This document shows positions 15,860 through 23,903 of a stretch of DNA of 64,000 bases, one piece after another; position 1 is the stretch's first letter, and the number at the start of each line of letters is the position of its first letter. Below the pieces are notes generated by a model. The model was not told where the DNA came from, did not search any database, and was given only the letters and a program-made list of their open reading frames with translations. Source of the DNA: DASUAS01 sp963720765 (lineage in GTDB: Bacteria; Actinomycetota; Acidimicrobiia; IMCC26256; DASPTH01); assembly GCA_963720765.1 (NCBI GenBank), contig CAVRGS010000013.1:682001-746000 (forward strand). Direction: 5' to 3'. The position numbers and the translations under genes were made by a program.

Positions 15860-17448
15860 CAGCGTGCCAACTGTCGGGCCATGTGCTCCGCATTCAGCGG
15901 CTCACCCGTGGCACGCTCCACCAGCGCGTCCCAGCGCAGCGATGCGCCCGGTGCGAAGACGTCGTCGCGCAGCAGGGCACCGGCGGCGGTGCGGTCGACG
16001 ATGCCCCCGGCGCGAGCGTGGAGAGTGGCCTCGAGCTGGGACGCGAACAGCTCCCCGTACAGGTAGTTCTGGTAGTAGACGGGCGCCGCCGCGAGGTGGA
16101 TCTTCGCGGCCCAGTCGGGTGCCTGACGGTCGTCGGGTCGGTGCAGGAGCTGGTGGTGCTCGACCAGGTCCCACCAGAGCGTGTCGAGGTCGGCGTCGGG
16201 ATCGGCGTAGAGCCGGCGCTCGAAGTTGGTCATCACCAGGACCCAACGCGCGAACACGAGGAGCGCGGCGCGCTGGGCCTCGGCGAGCGCACCGGCGATG
16301 GCATCGACGTCGTCGCCCGACACCGCGGCCACCTCGCGCAGCCAGGCCGGGTCGCGCGGGAGGCGACCCATGAGCATCGCGATGCCCTCGGTCGTGAGCG
16401 CGTGGGCGGCGCCGCGGACGAGCCACGGGAGGCTGCGGTCGCACTCGCGGTCGTAGATCGCATGACCGAACTCGTGGAGCATCGTGTCCATCCAGCGTTC
16501 GCTCGGCTCCACGTTGCAGAGCACACGCACGTCGCCCGACCGGTCGATGTCGATGCAGAAGGCGTGTTGGCTCTTGCCCTCGCGGGCGTAGAGGTCGCTG
16601 TGGTCGAGCACCGTCCGCACGTCGAGGCCGAGGCCGTCGTAGGTGCGCACCGTGAGTGCTTCGAGGTCGGCACCGGTGAAGAAGTGGTCGATCGCCACCG
16701 CACCCTCGGCCGGCGGTGTCTGGAAGAAGGGGTCGTCGTAGTGCCACGGCCGCAGGTCGGCCACCGCGATGCCGAACCCCGCTGCGAGGCGAGCGTCGAC
16801 CTCGGCCTTCCACTCGGCGAAGGGCGCGGCGGTGGCGCGATCCACGTCGCCGAGGGTTGCGAAGAGGCGTTCCTCGTCGAGCTCGCTGGTGGCGAGCGCG
16901 AGCGCGAAGTGGTCGCGGGCACCGAGTGCCTGCGCCGCCTGGTTGCGGAGCCGGGCCAGTTCGCGGATCCGGTCCGCCACTTCGGGGCCGATCTGCTTGG
17001 AGGCGTCCCACGCGCCGCGTCGCTCCTCGGTGTCGTCGCTGGTGCGCAGGATCTCGGCGATGGCGTTGTCGTCGACCCGCCGCCCGCCGAGCTCGCCGCG
17101 GAAATTGTTGAAGGTCGACTCGACTCGCGTCTCGAGCTCGACGATGGCGCGGCGCAGATCGGCGGGCACCTGATGAGGCACGAAGCCGTCGTGCAACACG
17201 TCGAGCTGGCGACGCAGCAACGGGTCGTCGTCGGCCGAGATCGCGTCGCGCGCTTCGCGCACCGCGGCGAAGCGCACCGGATCCGCGAGGAACTCCCGGC
17301 GGGCGAGCTCGGCCTCGGTGCGGCGGCGGTCGGCTTCGGGCGACGAGCTCGTGTTCGACTGCCACCACGCCTCGGCCAGTTCGACCTCCAACGGACGGAG
17401 CTGCGCCTCGAGGGCGGTCACGAGTTCAGTGGGGGAGAGGTCGGTCAC
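15859..17448 (-). CDS. Zinc metallopeptidase (gluzincin, M2/M3-like)
   Basis: A 529-aa predicted cytosolic peptidase. H325-E-F-G-H329 is the zinc-binding HExxH motif, and Glu354 in ALTTEG is a good third ligand, as expected in gluzincins. The all-helical N-terminal half with RRGAWDASKQIG and LRNQAAQALG resembles M2 (ACE-like) and M3 (oligopeptidase) enzymes, which cut dipeptides or short peptides. There is no signal peptide. The GTG start at 17448 is preceded by TAAGCT ending 7 bases upstream. The stop overlaps the SDR start, so peptidase, SDR and acyl-CoA synthetase may be one operon. Confidence 0.85.
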   Translation of the reverse strand: MTDLSPTELVTALEAQLRPLEVELAEAWWQSNTSSSPEADRRRTEAELARREFLADPVRFAAVREARDAISADDDPLLRRQLDVLHDGFVPHQVPADLRRAIVELETRVESTFNNFRGELGGRRVDDNAIAEILRTSDDTEERRGAWDASKQIGPEVADRIRELARLRNQAAQALGARDHFALALATSELDEERLFATLGDVDRATAAPFAEWKAEVDARLAAGFGIAVADLRPWHYDDPFFQTPPAEGAVAIDHFFTGADLEALTVRTYDGLGLDVRTVLDHSDLYAREGKSQHAFCIDIDRSGDVRVLCNVEPSERWMDTMLHEFGHAIYDRECDRSLPWLVRGAAHALTTEGIAMLMGRLPRDPAWLREVAAVSGDDVDAIAGALAEAQRAALLVFARWVLVMTNFERRLYADPDADLDTLWWDLVEHHQLLHRPDDRQAPDWAAKIHLAAAPVYYQNYLYGELFASQLEATLHARAGGIVDRTAAGALLRDDVFAPGASLRWDALVERATGEPLNAEHMARQLAR

Positions 17449-17455
17449 GAGCGGG

Positions 17456-17461
17456 AGCTTA
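17456..17461 (-). promoter_or_regulatory. -10 hexamer TAAGCT, leaderless start of peptidase gene
   Basis: On the minus strand TAAGCT ends 7 bases before GTG 17448. It sits in the 10-base gap after the CoA-ester lyase stop. Confidence 0.5.
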
Positions 17462-18316
17462 GAGAGGGTCCGCGGCGGTGATCACGGCCCGGGCGTGGCG
17501 GGCCAGCGGCTCGTCGACCATCTGGCCCTCGAACGCGATTGCGGCATTGCCGCCCGCGACGGCTTCCTCGTACGCCGCGACCAGGCGGCGGGCCCGGTCG
17601 ACCTCCTCGGGCGACGGTGTGAACGCTCGGTGGGCGAGCGGGACCTGGGCGGGGTGGATGCACAGCTTCCCCCGGTATCCGAGGGCGCGACCCTCGGCTG
17701 CATCGGTGAGGAAGTGGTCCTCGGCGTCGAGTCGGGTGACGACCTGGTCGACCGCGGGCACCCCGGCGAGTCGAGCGGCCAGGGCGACGCGTGACCGCGC
17801 GTAGAGCACCTCGGTGCTGCCCAACGTGCGCACACCGCCCAGGTCGGCCACGTAGTCCTCGGCTCCGAAGTACGCGACCGCGACCGGTGGCACGAGGAGC
17901 TCGCGGACGCGGTCGACACCGGCCGCGCTCTCGATCCCGGCCAGTACGTGGAGGCCCTCAAGTCCGGCGGCGGAGAGCGCGTCGGTGACGGCTGCCAACT
18001 GCTCGGGCGTCTCCAGCTTCGGGACGATCACGCCGGTGATCGAAGCATGGAGACCGTCGCGCACGTCGTCGGCGAACCACTCGGTCGGCACCGGGTTGAC
18101 GCGCACGTACACCGCGATGGCCGGGTGCTCGGCCGCGAGCTCGGCGCCCACCTCACGCGAGCGTGCGCGTGCCCCGGGCTTGCCGTCGGGTGGCACCGCG
18201 TCCTCGAGGTCGAGCGCGACGGCGTCGGGGCAGGCGCGGGGGAGCTTGCGCAGCACGTCCGGCTTGCTGGCGGGGGCGAACAACAGGCTGCGGATGCGTT
18301 CCGGTGCGGGGTTCAC
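17459..18316 (-). CDS. CoA-ester lyase (HpcH/HpaI, CitE-like)
   Basis: A 285-aa TIM-barrel lyase of the CitE-like/malyl-CoA lyase family. It has RSLLFAPASKPD at the start, the DLEDAVPPDGK Mg-binding stretch near residue 40, VRVNP near 75, PKLETPEQ near 105 and IESAAGV near 135, then GKLCIHPAQV near 230. Such enzymes cleave beta-hydroxyacyl-CoAs (citramalyl-, malyl- or beta-methylmalyl-CoA). GTG 18316 overlaps the stop of the MaoC gene (GTGA), so the hydratase and lyase are co-translated. A hydratase followed by a lyase fits itaconyl-CoA to citramalyl-CoA to acetyl-CoA plus pyruvate (compare Rv2499c/Rv2498c), or the mesaconyl-CoA equivalent. Confidence 0.88.
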   Translation of the reverse strand: MNPAPERIRSLLFAPASKPDVLRKLPRACPDAVALDLEDAVPPDGKPGARARSREVGAELAAEHPAIAVYVRVNPVPTEWFADDVRDGLHASITGVIVPKLETPEQLAAVTDALSAAGLEGLHVLAGIESAAGVDRVRELLVPPVAVAYFGAEDYVADLGGVRTLGSTEVLYARSRVALAARLAGVPAVDQVVTRLDAEDHFLTDAAEGRALGYRGKLCIHPAQVPLAHRAFTPSPEEVDRARRLVAAYEEAVAGGNAAIAFEGQMVDEPLARHARAVITAADPL

Positions 18317-18783
18317 GCCGGGGCCGGGCGCTTGTGCATGAGGGCGTTGCGGCGGGCCTTGCACGTGAGCTCGTCGCGCTGGTTGAAGCCGCGGTGCTCG
18401 AACGTGACGATCCCCTGGTCGGGTCGCGACTTCGACTCGCGCGTCGCCACCACCTCCGACTCTCCGTGCAGCGTGTCACCGTGGAACATCGGCGTCGGGA
18501 AGGTGATCTCCTCGAACCCGAGGTTGGCGACCGTCGTGCCGTGCGTGGTCTCGAGCACGGAGATGCCGACGAGCAGGCCGAGGGTGAAGAGGCTGTTCAC
18601 GAGGGGACGGCCGAACTCGGTGGTGGCTGCGTGCTCCGCGTCGAGGTGCAGGCGCGCCGGGTTCAACGTCATCGTGGTGAAGAGGACGTTGTCGGTCTCG
18701 GTGATCGTGCGGGTCAGGGCGTGAGGCACGACCAGGCCGACGGGCAGGTCCTCGAACCACCGTCCGTGATGCGGCGTCTCCAC
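18313..18783 (-). CDS. MaoC-type acyl-CoA hydratase (itaconyl/mesaconyl-CoA hydratase-like)
   Basis: A 156-aa hot-dog-fold protein. The hydratase segment reads TMTLNPARLHLDAEHA, the longer NPxxLHLD version typical of mesaconyl-CoA and itaconyl-CoA hydratases rather than the NPxH of PHA hydratases. The segment FGRPLVNSLFTLGLLVGISV and the C-terminal FHGDTLHGESEV also fit. GTG 18783 has an AGGAGGA ribosome site 7 bases upstream. The gene is first in a two-gene unit with the lyase and divergent from the acetoacetyl-CoA synthetase. Substrate is an inference from the pairing. Confidence 0.88.
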   Translation of the reverse strand: METPHHGRWFEDLPVGLVVPHALTRTITETDNVLFTTMTLNPARLHLDAEHAATTEFGRPLVNSLFTLGLLVGISVLETTHGTTVANLGFEEITFPTPMFHGDTLHGESEVVATRESKSRPDQGIVTFEHRGFNQRDELTCKARRNALMHKRPAPA

Positions 18784-18796
18784 TCGGGCATCCTCC

Positions 18797-18802
18797 TAGG
18801 CT
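18797..18802 (+). promoter_or_regulatory. -10 hexamer TAGGCT before a mini-ORF leading into acetoacetyl-CoA synthetase
   Basis: TAGGCT ends 7 bases before GTG 18810, which opens a 14-codon ORF rather than the enzyme gene itself. The same CCTAGG sequence lies next to the ribosome site of the divergent MaoC gene. Confidence 0.45.
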
Positions 18803-18809
18803 CCGGCTC

Positions 18810-18854
18810 GTGATCATGGCACTCGGCGACCCCTCGTGGAGGAGGTGGGGGTGA
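18810..18854 (+). CDS. Possible leaderless 14-codon upstream ORF
   Basis: GTG 18810 (or in-frame ATG 18816) begins VIMALGDPSWRRWG and stops at TGA 18852-18854, which overlaps the GTG start of the synthetase (18851) as GTGA. The -10 hexamer TAGGCT lies 7 bases upstream. The synthetase ribosome site (GGAGGAGGTGGGG) is contained in the mini-ORF, so a ribosome finishing it would be placed to restart on the enzyme gene. The ORF is very short and its translation is unproven. Confidence 0.38.
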   Translation: MIMALGDPSWRRWG

Positions 18855-20818
18855 CGGAAGCCCGCGGCGAGATCGTCTGGGCACCGCCGGCCGACGTGCT
18901 GTCGACGAGCCGCATCGGCGCGTTCCTCGACTGGCTGTCCGAGAGCCGCGACCTGCACTTCGTCGGCTATCCCGACCTGTGGCGATGGTCGGTCGAGGAC
19001 CTCGACGGGTTCTGGCGCGCGTGCACGGAGTGGTCCGGAATCCGCTGGCACACCCAGCCCACCGGCGCGCTGGCTCGGCGGGCGATGCCCGGGGCCGAGT
19101 GGTTCCCCGGGGGCACGCTCAACTACGCCGAGCACGCGCTGGCGGCCGTCGCCGACGACGACGCGGACCGTGGCGACGAGGTCGCGATCGTGGCGCACAG
19201 CCAGACCCGAGCACCGACGGAGATCACCTGGGCCCAGCTCGCCGACCGCGTGGCGCGCTGTCGCGCCGGGTTCGTGCGTCTCGGCGTGCAGCGCGGTGAT
19301 CGGGTCGCCGCGTTCCTGCCCAACATCCCCGAGACCATCGTCGCATTCCTCGCCACCGCGAGCCTGGGCGCGATCTGGTCGTCGTGTGCACCGGAGTTCG
19401 GGACGCGTTCGGTGGTCGACCGGTTCGCGCAGATCGAACCCACCGTGCTCCTCGCGATCGACGGATACCGCTACGGAGAGAAGGTCGTCGACAAGCGCGC
19501 CGACGTGGAGGCGATCGAGACCGCGCTGCCCTCGCTGCGCCACACCATCCACGTCCCGTACCTGGATGCCGACGCCGGCCCCGACGACTGGAGCGCGCTC
19601 CTCGCCGAACCGGGCCCGCTCGAGTTCGAGGCGGTGCCGTTCGACCACCCGCTCTACGTGCTCTACAGCTCCGGGACGACCGGCCTGCCCAAGGCGATCG
19701 TGCACGGCCACGGCGGCATCACCGTCGAGCACGCCAAGACCACCGCGCTGCACCACGACCTCGACGCCGGCGACCGGTTCTTCTGGTTCACCACCACCGG
19801 CTGGATGATGTGGAATTACCTCGTCTCCGGTCTGCTGGTCGGCGCGACCATCGTGCTCTTCGACGGTGATCCCGCAACCCCCGACCTCGGCGCGCTGTGG
19901 CAGCTCGCGGCCGACGCCGGCGTCGACGTGTTCGGCGTGAGCGCGCCGTTTCTCATGTCGTGCCGCAAGGCGGGCGTCGTGCCGCCACCGCACCGGCTGC
20001 GCAGCATCGGGTCCACCGGCGCGCCGCTCCCGCCCGACGGCTTCCGCTGGGTGCGCGACGTCGTCGGCGCGCACGTGCAGACCGCGTCGGTCAGCGGGGG
20101 TACCGACGTCTGTGCGGCGTTCGTCGGCGCGGTCCCGCTGCTCCCGGTGCGTGCGGGCGAGATCAGCTGTCGCCTCCTCGGCTGTGCGGTCGAGGCGTAC
20201 GCACCCGACGGCACCGTGTGCCCGCCCGGGGTGCAGGGCGAACTGGTCGTCACCGCACCCATGCCGTCGATGCCGGTCGCCTTCTGGGGTGACCCCACCG
20301 GGGAGAAGCTGCGCCACGCCTACTTCGACGACTATCCGGGCGTGTGGCGCCACGGCGACTGGATCACCTTCACCGAAGACGGCGCGTGCGTGATCTCGGG
20401 CCGCTCCGACGCCACGCTCAACCGCGGCGGCGTGCGTCTCGGCACCAGCGACTTCTACGCGGTGGTCGAAGGGTTGGCCGAGGTCGCCGACAGCCTGGTC
20501 GTGCACCTCGAGGGCGACGACCCCGACCGGCCCATGGGTGAACTCGTGCTGTTCGTCTCCCTCGTCCCGGGTTCGACCCTCGACGACGAGCTCAACGCCG
20601 CGATCGTGCGCAGCCTGCGCCGCGACCTCTCACCCCGGCACGTGCCCGACACGATCCTCGCGGTCCCCGCGGTGCCGCGCACGTTGTCGGGCAAGAAGCT
20701 CGAGGTGCCGGTCAAGCGGATCCTCGGTGGTGCCGCCCCGGACGCGGTGGCGAGTCGCAGCTCGCTCGCCGATCCCACCGCGCTCGACTGGTTCGAGGAG
20801 TACGCGGCGACGCGGTGA
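18851..20818 (+). CDS. aacS: Acetoacetyl-CoA synthetase
   Basis: A 655-aa cytosolic ANL ligase that converts acetoacetate, ATP and CoA to acetoacetyl-CoA. Family signs are the N-terminal ACAS block (WSVEDLDGFWRACTEW), the FPGGTLNYAEHAL stretch, the P-loop YSSGTTGLPKAIVHG near residue 275, TTTGWMMWNYLVSG, GRSDATLNRGGVRLGTSDFY and the C-terminal catalytic Lys in TLSGKKLEVPVKRILGG. The length matches the family (about 650). GTG 18851 is chosen for its GGAGGAGGTGGGG ribosome site; a GTG at 18836 is also in frame. Divergence from the MaoC/lyase pair suggests a joint role in degrading branched or C5 acids that yield acetoacetate, such as leucine. Confidence 0.92.
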   Translation: MTEARGEIVWAPPADVLSTSRIGAFLDWLSESRDLHFVGYPDLWRWSVEDLDGFWRACTEWSGIRWHTQPTGALARRAMPGAEWFPGGTLNYAEHALAAVADDDADRGDEVAIVAHSQTRAPTEITWAQLADRVARCRAGFVRLGVQRGDRVAAFLPNIPETIVAFLATASLGAIWSSCAPEFGTRSVVDRFAQIEPTVLLAIDGYRYGEKVVDKRADVEAIETALPSLRHTIHVPYLDADAGPDDWSALLAEPGPLEFEAVPFDHPLYVLYSSGTTGLPKAIVHGHGGITVEHAKTTALHHDLDAGDRFFWFTTTGWMMWNYLVSGLLVGATIVLFDGDPATPDLGALWQLAADAGVDVFGVSAPFLMSCRKAGVVPPPHRLRSIGSTGAPLPPDGFRWVRDVVGAHVQTASVSGGTDVCAAFVGAVPLLPVRAGEISCRLLGCAVEAYAPDGTVCPPGVQGELVVTAPMPSMPVAFWGDPTGEKLRHAYFDDYPGVWRHGDWITFTEDGACVISGRSDATLNRGGVRLGTSDFYAVVEGLAEVADSLVVHLEGDDPDRPMGELVLFVSLVPGSTLDDELNAAIVRSLRRDLSPRHVPDTILAVPAVPRTLSGKKLEVPVKRILGGAAPDAVASRSSLADPTALDWFEEYAATR

Positions 20819-20916
20819 AGGGACCTTCGACCCTCCACTCGACCCGCGTTCGCCGTCACAGTGGTGGTGGACGGAAGCGGCCGGACGCGGCGAGCCGATC
20901 GAGGAGCCAGGTGTCG

Positions 20917-21198
20917 ATGAAGGTGTGGATCAACCAGGAGTTGTGCACGGGCGACGGGCAATGCGTCGATGTGTGTCCGGAGGTGTTCTTCATGCACGAG
21001 GAGGCCGGGAGCTACCTCGCCTACGTCTCGAACGTCGACGGCTCCCGGTGCGACCCGAGCGGTGCACCGACGCTGCGGATGCTCGACGGGCGGGCCGACG
21101 TGCCCCCGGTGATCGAGGCAGCCGTCATCGAGGCAGCCGAGCTCTGCCCCGGCGAGTGCATCGCGCTCGGTGTCCGAGGACTGAACCGCGCGCCGTGA
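20917..21198 (+). CDS. Small ferredoxin with Asp in the cluster motif
   Basis: A 93-aa electron carrier. The motif is C10-TG-D13-GQ-C16-VDV-C20-P, with the remote Cys at C77 (LCPGEC). The second Cys of a normal CxxCxxCxxxCP is Asp13, as in Pyrococcus furiosus ferredoxin, so it binds either a [3Fe-4S] cluster or a [4Fe-4S] cluster with an Asp ligand. This type usually serves cytochromes P450 or other monooxygenases, and no P450 is in the window. ATG 20917 has GAGGAG about 10 bases upstream; GTG 20911 is an alternative. The extra Cys81 two residues after the ligand pair is unusual. Confidence 0.85.
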   Translation: MKVWINQELCTGDGQCVDVCPEVFFMHEEAGSYLAYVSNVDGSRCDPSGAPTLRMLDGRADVPPVIEAAVIEAAELCPGECIALGVRGLNRAP

Positions 21199-21335
21199 TC
21201 AGGCGGGCGGACCGAGCGCCGCGGCGCAGCGCGTCGCCCACGCCGCCGCCGCCGATCATGGCGGCCTCGAGCTCGCAGCGCTCGCCGGTCGCACCGACGA
21301 CGTAAGGTCGCGCGACCCGAACAGGAGGCCCTCCG

Positions 21336-21452
21336 ATGGCCGACAAGTCCCCGAAGAAGCCGAACGCCAAGAAGCCCGGCAAGTCGCTGAAGGAGAAGCG
21401 CGTGGAGAAGCACGCGAAACGCGAAGAGAACAGCTCGGGCTTCAGCCGCTGA
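21336..21452 (+). CDS. Small Lys-rich protein, 38 aa
   Basis: ATG 21336 follows an AGGAGG ribosome site and a TAAGGT -10-like hexamer at 21303-21308. The product MADKSPKKPNAKK... is highly basic, lacks hydrophobic segments and ends SSGFSR. It could be a nucleic-acid or ribosome-associated peptide. Very short Lys-rich proteins like this occur in other actinobacteria, but no function is known to me. The clean promoter and ribosome-site arrangement is the main support. Confidence 0.6.
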   Translation: MADKSPKKPNAKKPGKSLKEKRVEKHAKREENSSGFSR

Positions 21453-21482
21453 CGCACCGCCATCGGGTGGCGGTACCAGCGA

Positions 21483-21842
21483 CTACTTGAACCAGATGCG
21501 TTGGTACTCGCGGCTCATGGGGTGGAGCAGCAGCGCGACGAGCGCGGCGTCGAACAGGAAGCTGATGATCACCGTCGAGGTGAACACGTCGGTCCCGAAC
21601 ACCAGGAACAGCATCGCGATCTGGAGCACCGCGCCCCCGACTGCAACCGCGTAGCCCCATCGCTTCTCGTTGGCGATGCCGAACCCACCGGCCGCGAGCG
21701 CGGAGATGGTGACCAGGCCCGCGAGCAGCGACGTGGCGACGAAACCGAAGAGCAGACCGAACACGGCGTCCACGTAACAGAGGATCGTCGCCATGTAGAG
21801 GGTCTGGGGCTGGAACTGATTGACCCACTTCCACTGGTTCAC
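21483..21842 (-). CDS. Four-helix membrane protein, 119 aa
   Basis: Four hydrophobic segments (about 17-40, 42-60, 65-85 and 92-112 of the product) make this a predicted polytopic inner-membrane protein. The N-terminus is NQWKWVNQFQPQTL and the end is REYQRIWFK. The GTG start at 21842 is preferred over the ATG three codons upstream because a -10-like CACAAT on the minus strand (21850-21855) ends 7 bases before it. No family is recognised. It lies between rlmN and the Lys-rich peptide gene. Confidence 0.72.
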   Translation of the reverse strand: MNQWKWVNQFQPQTLYMATILCYVDAVFGLLFGFVATSLLAGLVTISALAAGGFGIANEKRWGYAVAVGGAVLQIAMLFLVFGTDVFTSTVIISFLFDAALVALLLHPMSREYQRIWFK

Positions 21843-21866
21843 GGCGCCCATTGTGCCCCACGGGCG

Positions 21867-22922
21867 TCACCCCGACGGCATCGCCTCCCGGGAGCGGAGC
21901 TGACCGCAGGCGGCAGCGATGTCGGTGCCCCGGTTGCGGCGCACGGTGGCGGTCACGCCGTGAGCCCGCAGTCGCTCCGCGAAGGCCCGAAGCGACGGCG
22001 GATTGGTGGCATGGCCGCCGAAGCCGTCGGTGGGGTTGAGCGGGATCAGGTTGACGTGGGCGCCGCCCACACCCGTGAACGCGCCGAGCAGCCGGCCGAG
22101 CGCTTCGGCCTGGGCGTACGAGTCGTTCTCGCCGGCGATGCACGCGTACTCGAAGGTCACCCGCCGGCCCTTGGCGCCCGCGTATTCGGCGGCGGCGTCG
22201 AGCACCTCGGCGATCGGGTAGCGGCGGTTGAGCGGGACGAGCGCGCTGCGCTCGTCGTCGGTCGGCGCGTGCAACGACACCGCCAACGTCACCGGGAGGT
22301 CTTCGTGGGCGAGCCGGCGCATCGCCGGCACCACGCCGACGGTGCTGATGGTGATGCGCCGCGCCGACAGGCCCAGGTCGTCGTGGAGGCGATGCACGGC
22401 GGCCCACGTCGTGTCGTAGTTGGCCAGCGGTTCGCCCATGCCCATGAACACGACGTTGCTGACCCGTTGCGGCGACGCCTGCGCGGCGCGCATCACCTGC
22501 TCGACGATCTCGCCCACGTCGAGATGACGCTCGAACCCCGCCTGGCCGGTCGCGCAGAACGTGCAACCCATGGCGCAGCCAGCTTGCGACGACACGCACA
22601 CCGTCGCCCGCTCCGGGTAGCGCATCAACACGGTCTCGATCTGCGCGCCGTCGCGCGCGCACGACCACAACCACTTCGACGTCATGTCGTCGTACGACGT
22701 CTGTTCGACGAGCGCGTCGAGCGCGAGCGGCAGTGCGGTGGCCAGCCGGTCGCGGAGCGCACGTGGGAGCGTGGTGGTGGCGTCGAGTGGGATCTGCTGG
22801 CGGTAGAGGGCGTCCCACGTCTGCTCGGCGCGGTAGCGCGGCTCACGCCACTCGGCGAGGAGCGCGTCGAGCTCGCCGCGCGAGATGCCGTAGCGGCTGG
22901 GTCCGACGTGGGGTTCGGTCAT
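21867..22922 (-). CDS. rlmN: 23S rRNA (adenine-2503-C2)-methyltransferase RlmN
   Basis: A 351-aa radical-SAM methyltransferase that methylates A2503 of 23S rRNA, and A37 of some tRNAs in other bacteria, tuning translation accuracy. The [4Fe-4S]/SAM motif is C116-AMG-C120-TF-C123 (CxxxCxxC). The methyl-carrying Cys of the C-terminus is in AACGQLRS near 339, and VVFMGMGEPLANYD is present near 165. The ATG start (22922) overlaps the stop of mshD (ATGA), so it is the second gene of an mshD-rlmN pair. Confidence 0.96.
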   Translation of the reverse strand: MTEPHVGPSRYGISRGELDALLAEWREPRYRAEQTWDALYRQQIPLDATTTLPRALRDRLATALPLALDALVEQTSYDDMTSKWLWSCARDGAQIETVLMRYPERATVCVSSQAGCAMGCTFCATGQAGFERHLDVGEIVEQVMRAAQASPQRVSNVVFMGMGEPLANYDTTWAAVHRLHDDLGLSARRITISTVGVVPAMRRLAHEDLPVTLAVSLHAPTDDERSALVPLNRRYPIAEVLDAAAEYAGAKGRRVTFEYACIAGENDSYAQAEALGRLLGAFTGVGGAHVNLIPLNPTDGFGGHATNPPSLRAFAERLRAHGVTATVRRNRGTDIAAACGQLRSREAMPSG

Positions 22923-23845
22923 GACGTCGCGTCCGCGCTGTGCTCCACCTCGCGCCCGTACGCTCGGTCGGTGCGGTGGGTGACGAAGCCGAGCGCGCGG
23001 TACAGCCCGACCGCGGCCTCGTTGTCGGCATCGACGTAGAGCAGCCCGACCGTGATGCCGCGCTTCGCAAGTGATTCCAGCCCCGCGGTGGTGAGGGCAC
23101 GTCCCAGCCCGCGGCCGTGGCGGCTCGGGTCGGCGCCGATCACGTAGATCTCGCCCAGCGCGACGGGCTCACGCGGCGGTTGCGGACGGTGCACCTTGGT
23201 CCAGCAGAAGCCGGCGAGACCATCTGCATCGAACGCCAGCACGAACCCTTCGGGGTCGAACCAGTCCTCCTGCTCACGGGCCTGCAGCATCGCGACGGTC
23301 CACTCGCCCTGCTCGGGGTGGCCGGCGAAGGCACGGTTGTTCACCGGCACCCACGCTGCTTCGTCCTCACCGACGCGAAACGTGCGCACGGTCGTACCGC
23401 CGGGCCAGCGAGGCACCACAGCAAGCGGGAGGGGCACCCGCATCTGCAGCAGGTCGCGCTCGGCCACGAAGCCCGCGCGGGTGGCGCGCGCGTCGGCGTC
23501 GGGGTCGGATTCGGTGCCGTGGACCCAGTAGGTCACGTGGCCACCCCCGTCGTGTGCGATCACCGCGAGGGCATCGGTCAGGAGCGCGCCGAGGTCGACG
23601 GCCGTGCCGGGGCGGGCCACGATCTCGATCGACCATTCGTCGTCGTGGTGACGCGCCAGGTGGGCGTAGGCGTCGCCCGACCCGTCGAACAGCCCGCGGT
23701 CGCGCCCGGCCATCGCGTGCATGCCGGTCCACGCGTCGTCACCGAGCGGAACGATCCCGGTGTCGGCTTCGACGGCGTCCGCGAGCGCGCGCACCCGCGC
23801 GATGTCGTCGTCGGAGAAGTCGCGCAGCACCTGTCGGGAGCCCAC
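22919..23845 (-). CDS. mshD: Mycothiol synthase
   Basis: A 308-aa protein with two GNAT domains. The C-terminal one has the acetyl-CoA loop (GADPSRHGRGLGRALT near 235) and ends in VDADNEAAVGLYRALGF; the N-terminal one is degenerate, as in MshD. The enzyme acetylates Cys-GlcN-inositol with acetyl-CoA, the last step of mycothiol synthesis, a thiol found only in Actinomycetota. GTG 23845 is chosen because a -10 TACCCT ends 6 bases upstream and homology starts there; a TTG at 23872 is less likely. It is followed by rlmN with an ATGA overlap. Confidence 0.9.
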   Translation of the reverse strand: MGSRQVLRDFSDDDIARVRALADAVEADTGIVPLGDDAWTGMHAMAGRDRGLFDGSGDAYAHLARHHDDEWSIEIVARPGTAVDLGALLTDALAVIAHDGGGHVTYWVHGTESDPDADARATRAGFVAERDLLQMRVPLPLAVVPRWPGGTTVRTFRVGEDEAAWVPVNNRAFAGHPEQGEWTVAMLQAREQEDWFDPEGFVLAFDADGLAGFCWTKVHRPQPPREPVALGEIYVIGADPSRHGRGLGRALTTAGLESLAKRGITVGLLYVDADNEAAVGLYRALGFVTHRTDRAYGREVEHSADATS

Positions 23846-23851
23846 CGGCGG

Positions 23852-23857
23852 AGGGTA
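23852..23857 (-). promoter_or_regulatory. -10 hexamer TACCCT, leaderless start of mshD
   Basis: On the minus strand TACCCT ends 6 bases before GTG 23845. No ribosome site is visible, so leaderless initiation is the simplest reading. Confidence 0.5.
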
Positions 23858-23903
23858 GCGTCGCCCCGACAACCGGACGACGCCGAACGACGGGGGGTCA
23901 GCG

